Source: Desulfobulbaceae bacterium
GTDB taxonomy: Bacteria; Desulfobacterota; Desulfobulbia; Desulfobulbales; Desulfocapsaceae
Reading direction: 5' to 3'
Assembly (NCBI GenBank): GCA_030599175.1
Contig: JAUVON010000114.1
Location: 1 to 7,917 of the forward strand
DNA length: 7,917 bases
A program made the translations under genes and the position numbers. Shown in pieces: positions 5,310 to 7,917 of this stretch (the first letter of the stretch is position 1; the number at the start of each line of letters is the position of its first letter). Below the pieces are notes generated by a model. That model was given only the letters and a program-made list of their open reading frames with translations, did no database searches and was not told the origin of the DNA.

Positions 5310-6467
5310 ATGAAGAAGTATTGCACTATACTGCTTGCCTGTTTACTGGCAACCCCGGTTCTTGCCGCAGAACCTGTAAAGATTGGCATGGTTACCACCC
5401 TATCCACTAAAGCTGGTTACCTTGGTGAAGATATTCGGGACGGTTTTCAACTCGCCATAGATCAGGAGGCAGGTAAACTTGGTGGTGTAGCTGTTGACCT
5501 GATGGTTGAAGACGATGGTCGCAAACCAGAAAAAGGAAAGCAGATAGCTGAACGATTTATCAAAAAAGACAAAGTTCAAATTCTTACAGGTATTGTGTTT
5601 TCCAATGTAGCAATGGCTGTTGTTCCTAAAGTAGTCCGCCAGGATGTGGTATACTTGAGCACCAATGCCGCTCCATCAAAACTTGCAGGTAAAGGATGTA
5701 ATAGCAATTACTTCAGCGTATCTTACCAAAATGACAACTTAGACGAGGTCGTAGGTAAATACGTAAGTGAGGTAGGACACAAGAGTGTCTACCTTCTCGC
5801 TCCAAATTATCCGGCAGGTAAAGATCATCTTGCCGGGTTTAAACGCTTTTATAACGGTAATATCGCAGGAGAAGTATATACCAAACTTGGTCAGTCAGAT
5901 TACGCTGCAGAAATTGCCACATTAAGGGCTGCAAAACCTGAAGCAGTGTTCTTCTTTTTACCCGGTGGTATGGGTATCAACTTCCTCAAACAATATTCTC
6001 AAGCCGGATTATCGAAAGACATTCCAGTATACGGACCAGCCTTCTCTTTTGACGAACGTATCCTTAAGGCCGTCGGGCCAGCAGCCCTTGGGGTAAAAAA
6101 TGGCTCCCAATGGGCCCACGATCTGGATAACCCTGCCAACAAACAATTTGTCCAGGCATACCAAAAGGCATATGGACGAATGCCAACCCTCTACGCAAGC
6201 CAAGGTTACGATACCGCTCGTTTAATAGGTTCCGCTCTTAAAGCAGTCAGTGGAGACCTCACCAACCTTGAGGCATTTAAAGCTGCAGTTAAAAATGCTG
6301 ATTTTGAGTCTGTTCGGGGTAATTTCAGTTTTGGCACTAACCAGCACCCTGTTCAAGATCTGTACATCCGTGAAGTCATTTCCAAAGACGGTGGTTTCAC
6401 CAACAAAACTGTACAAAAGGTATTTTCTAACCATGTCGACGCCTATGCGTCCGAGTGTAAAATGTAG
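5310..6467 (+). CDS. ABC transporter periplasmic substrate-binding protein, LivJ/LivK type (Peripla_BP_6)
   Basis: This protein captures the substrate in the periplasm and delivers it to the LivH/LivM-like permeases downstream. The 385-aa product starts with a signal peptide (KK, a hydrophobic core, and TPVLAA before E21), followed by the family strand VKIGMVTTLS and GEDIRDGFQLAIDQ (39-52). Other hallmarks are LTGIVFSNVAMAV (92-104), STNAAPS (117-123), the N-x-x-F/QND segment (131-142), APNYPAGKDHLAGFKRF (164-180), LGQSDYAAE (193-201), FFLPGGMGINFLKQY (215-229) and YASQGYDTA (295-303). C130 and C383 are the only cysteines outside the signal and could form a disulfide. The start has AAGGAG (5295-5300) 9 nt upstream. 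The family binds branched-chain amino acids, amides or aromatic acids, so specificity cannot be read from it. The TrpR operator directly upstream argues for tryptophan or a related aromatic compound. A hairpin separates it from the permease gene. Confidence 0.96.
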   Translation: MKKYCTILLACLLATPVLAAEPVKIGMVTTLSTKAGYLGEDIRDGFQLAIDQEAGKLGGVAVDLMVEDDGRKPEKGKQIAERFIKKDKVQILTGIVFSNVAMAVVPKVVRQDVVYLSTNAAPSKLAGKGCNSNYFSVSYQNDNLDEVVGKYVSEVGHKSVYLLAPNYPAGKDHLAGFKRFYNGNIAGEVYTKLGQSDYAAEIATLRAAKPEAVFFFLPGGMGINFLKQYSQAGLSKDIPVYGPAFSFDERILKAVGPAALGVKNGSQWAHDLDNPANKQFVQAYQKAYGRMPTLYASQGYDTARLIGSALKAVSGDLTNLEAFKAAVKNADFESVRGNFSFGTNQHPVQDLYIREVISKDGGFTNKTVQKVFSNHVDAYASECKM

Positions 6468-6476
6468 GAGTCGAAC

Positions 6477-6500
6477 GGGCCCATCTTGCAAGATTGGCCC
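6477..6500 (+). promoter_or_regulatory. hairpin between binding-protein and permease genes
   Basis: GGGCCCATCTTG (6477-6488) followed at once by CAAGATTGGCCC (6489-6500) is an inverted repeat with 11 of 12 positions paired, 9 nt after the binding-protein stop. There is no T-run, so it is more likely an mRNA-stabilising or partial-termination element that raises binding-protein mRNA relative to permease mRNA, as in other binding-protein operons. Confidence 0.65.
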
Positions 6501-6508
6501 TAGTTGCC

Positions 6509-7423
6509 ATGTTACTTTTTTTTGAACAATGCCTTAACGGCCTTCAGCTGGGGATCATGCTTTTCCTCATGTCAGCGGGGTTGACACTGGTCTTCGGCAT
6601 AATGCGGGTAATAAACTTGGCCCACGGGTCTTTCTATATGATAGGTGCCTATGTTGGAGCCACCGTGGCTTCAAGCACGGGCTCATTTCTCTTAGGTATA
6701 GTAGCAGCACTTCCGGCAGCTGCATGTACCGGGATGCTGGTAGAATGGATAGTACTACGTCGTCTCTACAACCGGGACCATCTGGATCAGGTATTGGCAA
6801 CCTTCGGCCTTATCATGTTTTTTAATGAGCTCACCCGTATTATCTGGGGTCGCCAACCACTGTTCATGGATGTTCCCCCCTGGCTTAACCACGGAGTGGA
6901 CCTCCTTCCTGGACTCACCTACCCTGCATATCGACTGGCAGTTATTTTTGTTGGTCTCTCCGTGGCACTGTTTCTCTGGCTTCTCTTTTCTAAAACTCGG
7001 TTAGGTATGCAGATTCGTGCTGGAGCGGTTAACCGGGAGATAGTTGCAGCACTTGGGGTAAACATAACCCTGCTTAATACATTAGTTTTTGGCCTTGGAA
7101 CCCTATTGGCCGGGCTGGCCGGAGTTATGGCAGGTCCGATTCTCGCAGTAGAGAGCGGCATGGGTGAATCTATTTTGATTCTCACCTTTGTTGTCATCGT
7201 GATTGGTGGCATTGGATCAATTCGCGGTGCACTGGCCGGAGCAATACTGGTAGGCATGGTTGATACACTGGGTAGAGCTTTTTTGCCTACCTTGTTTCAT
7301 ATATTTTTTCACTCCACAAATGCAGATGCTGTGGCTGCCTCCCTCTCCTCCATGGGAATTTATATTCTTATGGCCGTTATTTTGGTTTGGAAACCACGAG
7401 GCCTCTTCCCTGCCCACTCCTGA
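6509..7423 (+). CDS. livH: LivH-type ABC transporter permease
   Basis: This is one of two inner-membrane permease subunits of a branched-chain-amino-acid-type importer. Counting from the ATG at 6509 it is 304 aa with about eight hydrophobic helices. Family motifs are N-terminal LNGLQLGIMLFLMSAGLTLV, then IMRVINLAHGSFYMIGAY, TRLGMQIRAGAVNREIVAAL (the cytoplasmic ATPase-contact loop region), TLLAGLAGVMAGPI and IVIGGIGSIRGALAGA, with a C-terminal WKPRGLFP. I chose ATG 6509 because it gives the usual M-x-x-F-x-x-x-LNGL beginning. A TTG at 6494 would add five residues but lies inside the hairpin stem, and neither start has a clear Shine-Dalgarno. The stop overlaps the next start by one base (TGATG), indicating translational coupling with livM. 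Confidence 0.96.
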   Translation: MLLFFEQCLNGLQLGIMLFLMSAGLTLVFGIMRVINLAHGSFYMIGAYVGATVASSTGSFLLGIVAALPAAACTGMLVEWIVLRRLYNRDHLDQVLATFGLIMFFNELTRIIWGRQPLFMDVPPWLNHGVDLLPGLTYPAYRLAVIFVGLSVALFLWLLFSKTRLGMQIRAGAVNREIVAALGVNITLLNTLVFGLGTLLAGLAGVMAGPILAVESGMGESILILTFVVIVIGGIGSIRGALAGAILVGMVDTLGRAFLPTLFHIFFHSTNADAVAASLSSMGIYILMAVILVWKPRGLFPAHS

Positions 7424-7917
7424 TGACAAAACAACAACGAACGACACTCGCCATAGTTGCATGCGCATTATTTCTTGTAGTTTTACCACCTGCTGCACTC
7501 TTTTTTGATCAGATATACCTGGTTTCTCTTATGAGCAGGGTGTTAATTTATGCTTTGGCTGCAGTCAGTCTTGACCTGCTGTTAGGATACGGAGGTCTAG
7601 TCAGCTTAGGCCACGCTGCGTATGTGGGCATCGGGGCCTATGTTGTTGGTATCGGATTTTTCCATGCTTCTGAAATGGAATCCTTTATCCTTTGGCCTCT
7701 TCAGATTAATGGCTCTGAGAATGGATTGGTCATCCTGCCTCTGGCGGCACTGGTATCCGCTTTTTTTGCCATGATATTCGGTGCTATGAGTCTAAGAACG
7801 AAGGGAATGCACTTTATTATGATCACCCTCGCCTTTGCTCAAATGCTCTATTATTTGTTTGTCTCCATGGGAAAATATGGTGGCAGTGACGGTCTCTCTC
7901 TCTACTCCAGATCATCG
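7423..7917 (+). CDS. livM: LivM-type ABC transporter permease, 3' end outside the window
   Basis: This is the second permease subunit, partner of LivH. The visible 165 codons are open to the window edge. They contain an N-terminal helix, RVLIYALAAVSLDLLLGYGG (39-58) followed by LVSLGHAAYVGIGAY (59-73), then SLRTKGMHFIMITLAFAQML (123-142) and KYGGSDGLSL (151-160 region), all typical LivM signatures. LivM proteins are usually over 300 aa, so about half is missing because the sequence ends, not because of a mutation. The ATG shares its A with the livH stop codon. Genes for the two ATPases (LivG, LivF type) would be expected next; the window does not show them. Confidence 0.95.
   Translation, partial: MTKQQRTTLAIVACALFLVVLPPAALFFDQIYLVSLMSRVLIYALAAVSLDLLLGYGGLVSLGHAAYVGIGAYVVGIGFFHASEMESFILWPLQINGSENGLVILPLAALVSAFFAMIFGAMSLRTKGMHFIMITLAFAQMLYYLFVSMGKYGGSDGLSLYSRSS

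Noticed and set aside
6494..6508. TTG start for livH
   Set aside because: It lies within the hairpin stem and has no ribosome site at proper distance. The ATG at 6509 gives the usual LivH N-terminus.

Overview
The window looks like a bacterial chromosome segment of moderate GC content with compact, mostly operonic genes. The LivJ/LivH/LivM-type transporter, the exported PIMT and the large membrane spermidine-synthase-like protein together suggest a Gram-negative bacterium, perhaps a sulfate-reducing or sulfur-cycling Desulfobacterota (Desulfobulbales-like). That placement is inferred from gene style only.

Region by region. Positions 1-495 are essentially non-coding; the first 60 bases may be the last 19 codons of a plus-strand gene. 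Positions 496-3701 hold a two-gene minus-strand operon. It has an exported protein-L-isoaspartate O-methyltransferase (pcm) followed, with a 4-bp GTGA overlap, by an 805-residue membrane protein with a spermidine-synthase-like Rossmann domain between two membrane blocks. A TATAAT promoter flanked by an 8-bp inverted repeat precedes pcm. Positions 3702-4972 are visibly AT-rich and gene-poor. They hold one small unknown ORF (63 aa) behind a good promoter and a ~140-nt leader with mutually exclusive base-pairing potential, plus two stretches that read like decayed coding sequence. Positions 4973-7917 hold a compact TrpR repressor on the minus strand, divergent from a plus-strand branched-chain-amino-acid-type (HAAT family) ABC transporter operon: binding protein, LivH-like permease, LivM-like permease (cut by the window end). 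ATPase genes are expected beyond the window.

The main result is at 5251-5270, between trpR and the transporter. It is a 20-bp palindrome, TGTACTAGTACAATAGTACA, that matches the TrpR operator in arm sequence and arm spacing and overlaps a TTGACA promoter for trpR. Regulator, operator and target together predict a tryptophan-repressed, autoregulated transport locus. The substrate would be tryptophan or a related indole or aromatic compound, not leucine, isoleucine or valine. A strong hairpin between the binding-protein and permease genes fits the usual excess of binding protein over permease.

The second notable point is the pairing of a secreted or membrane-anchored PIMT, an enzyme that needs S-adenosylmethionine and is normally cytosolic, with a polytopic membrane protein whose Rossmann domain lacks the aminopropyltransferase catalytic signature.
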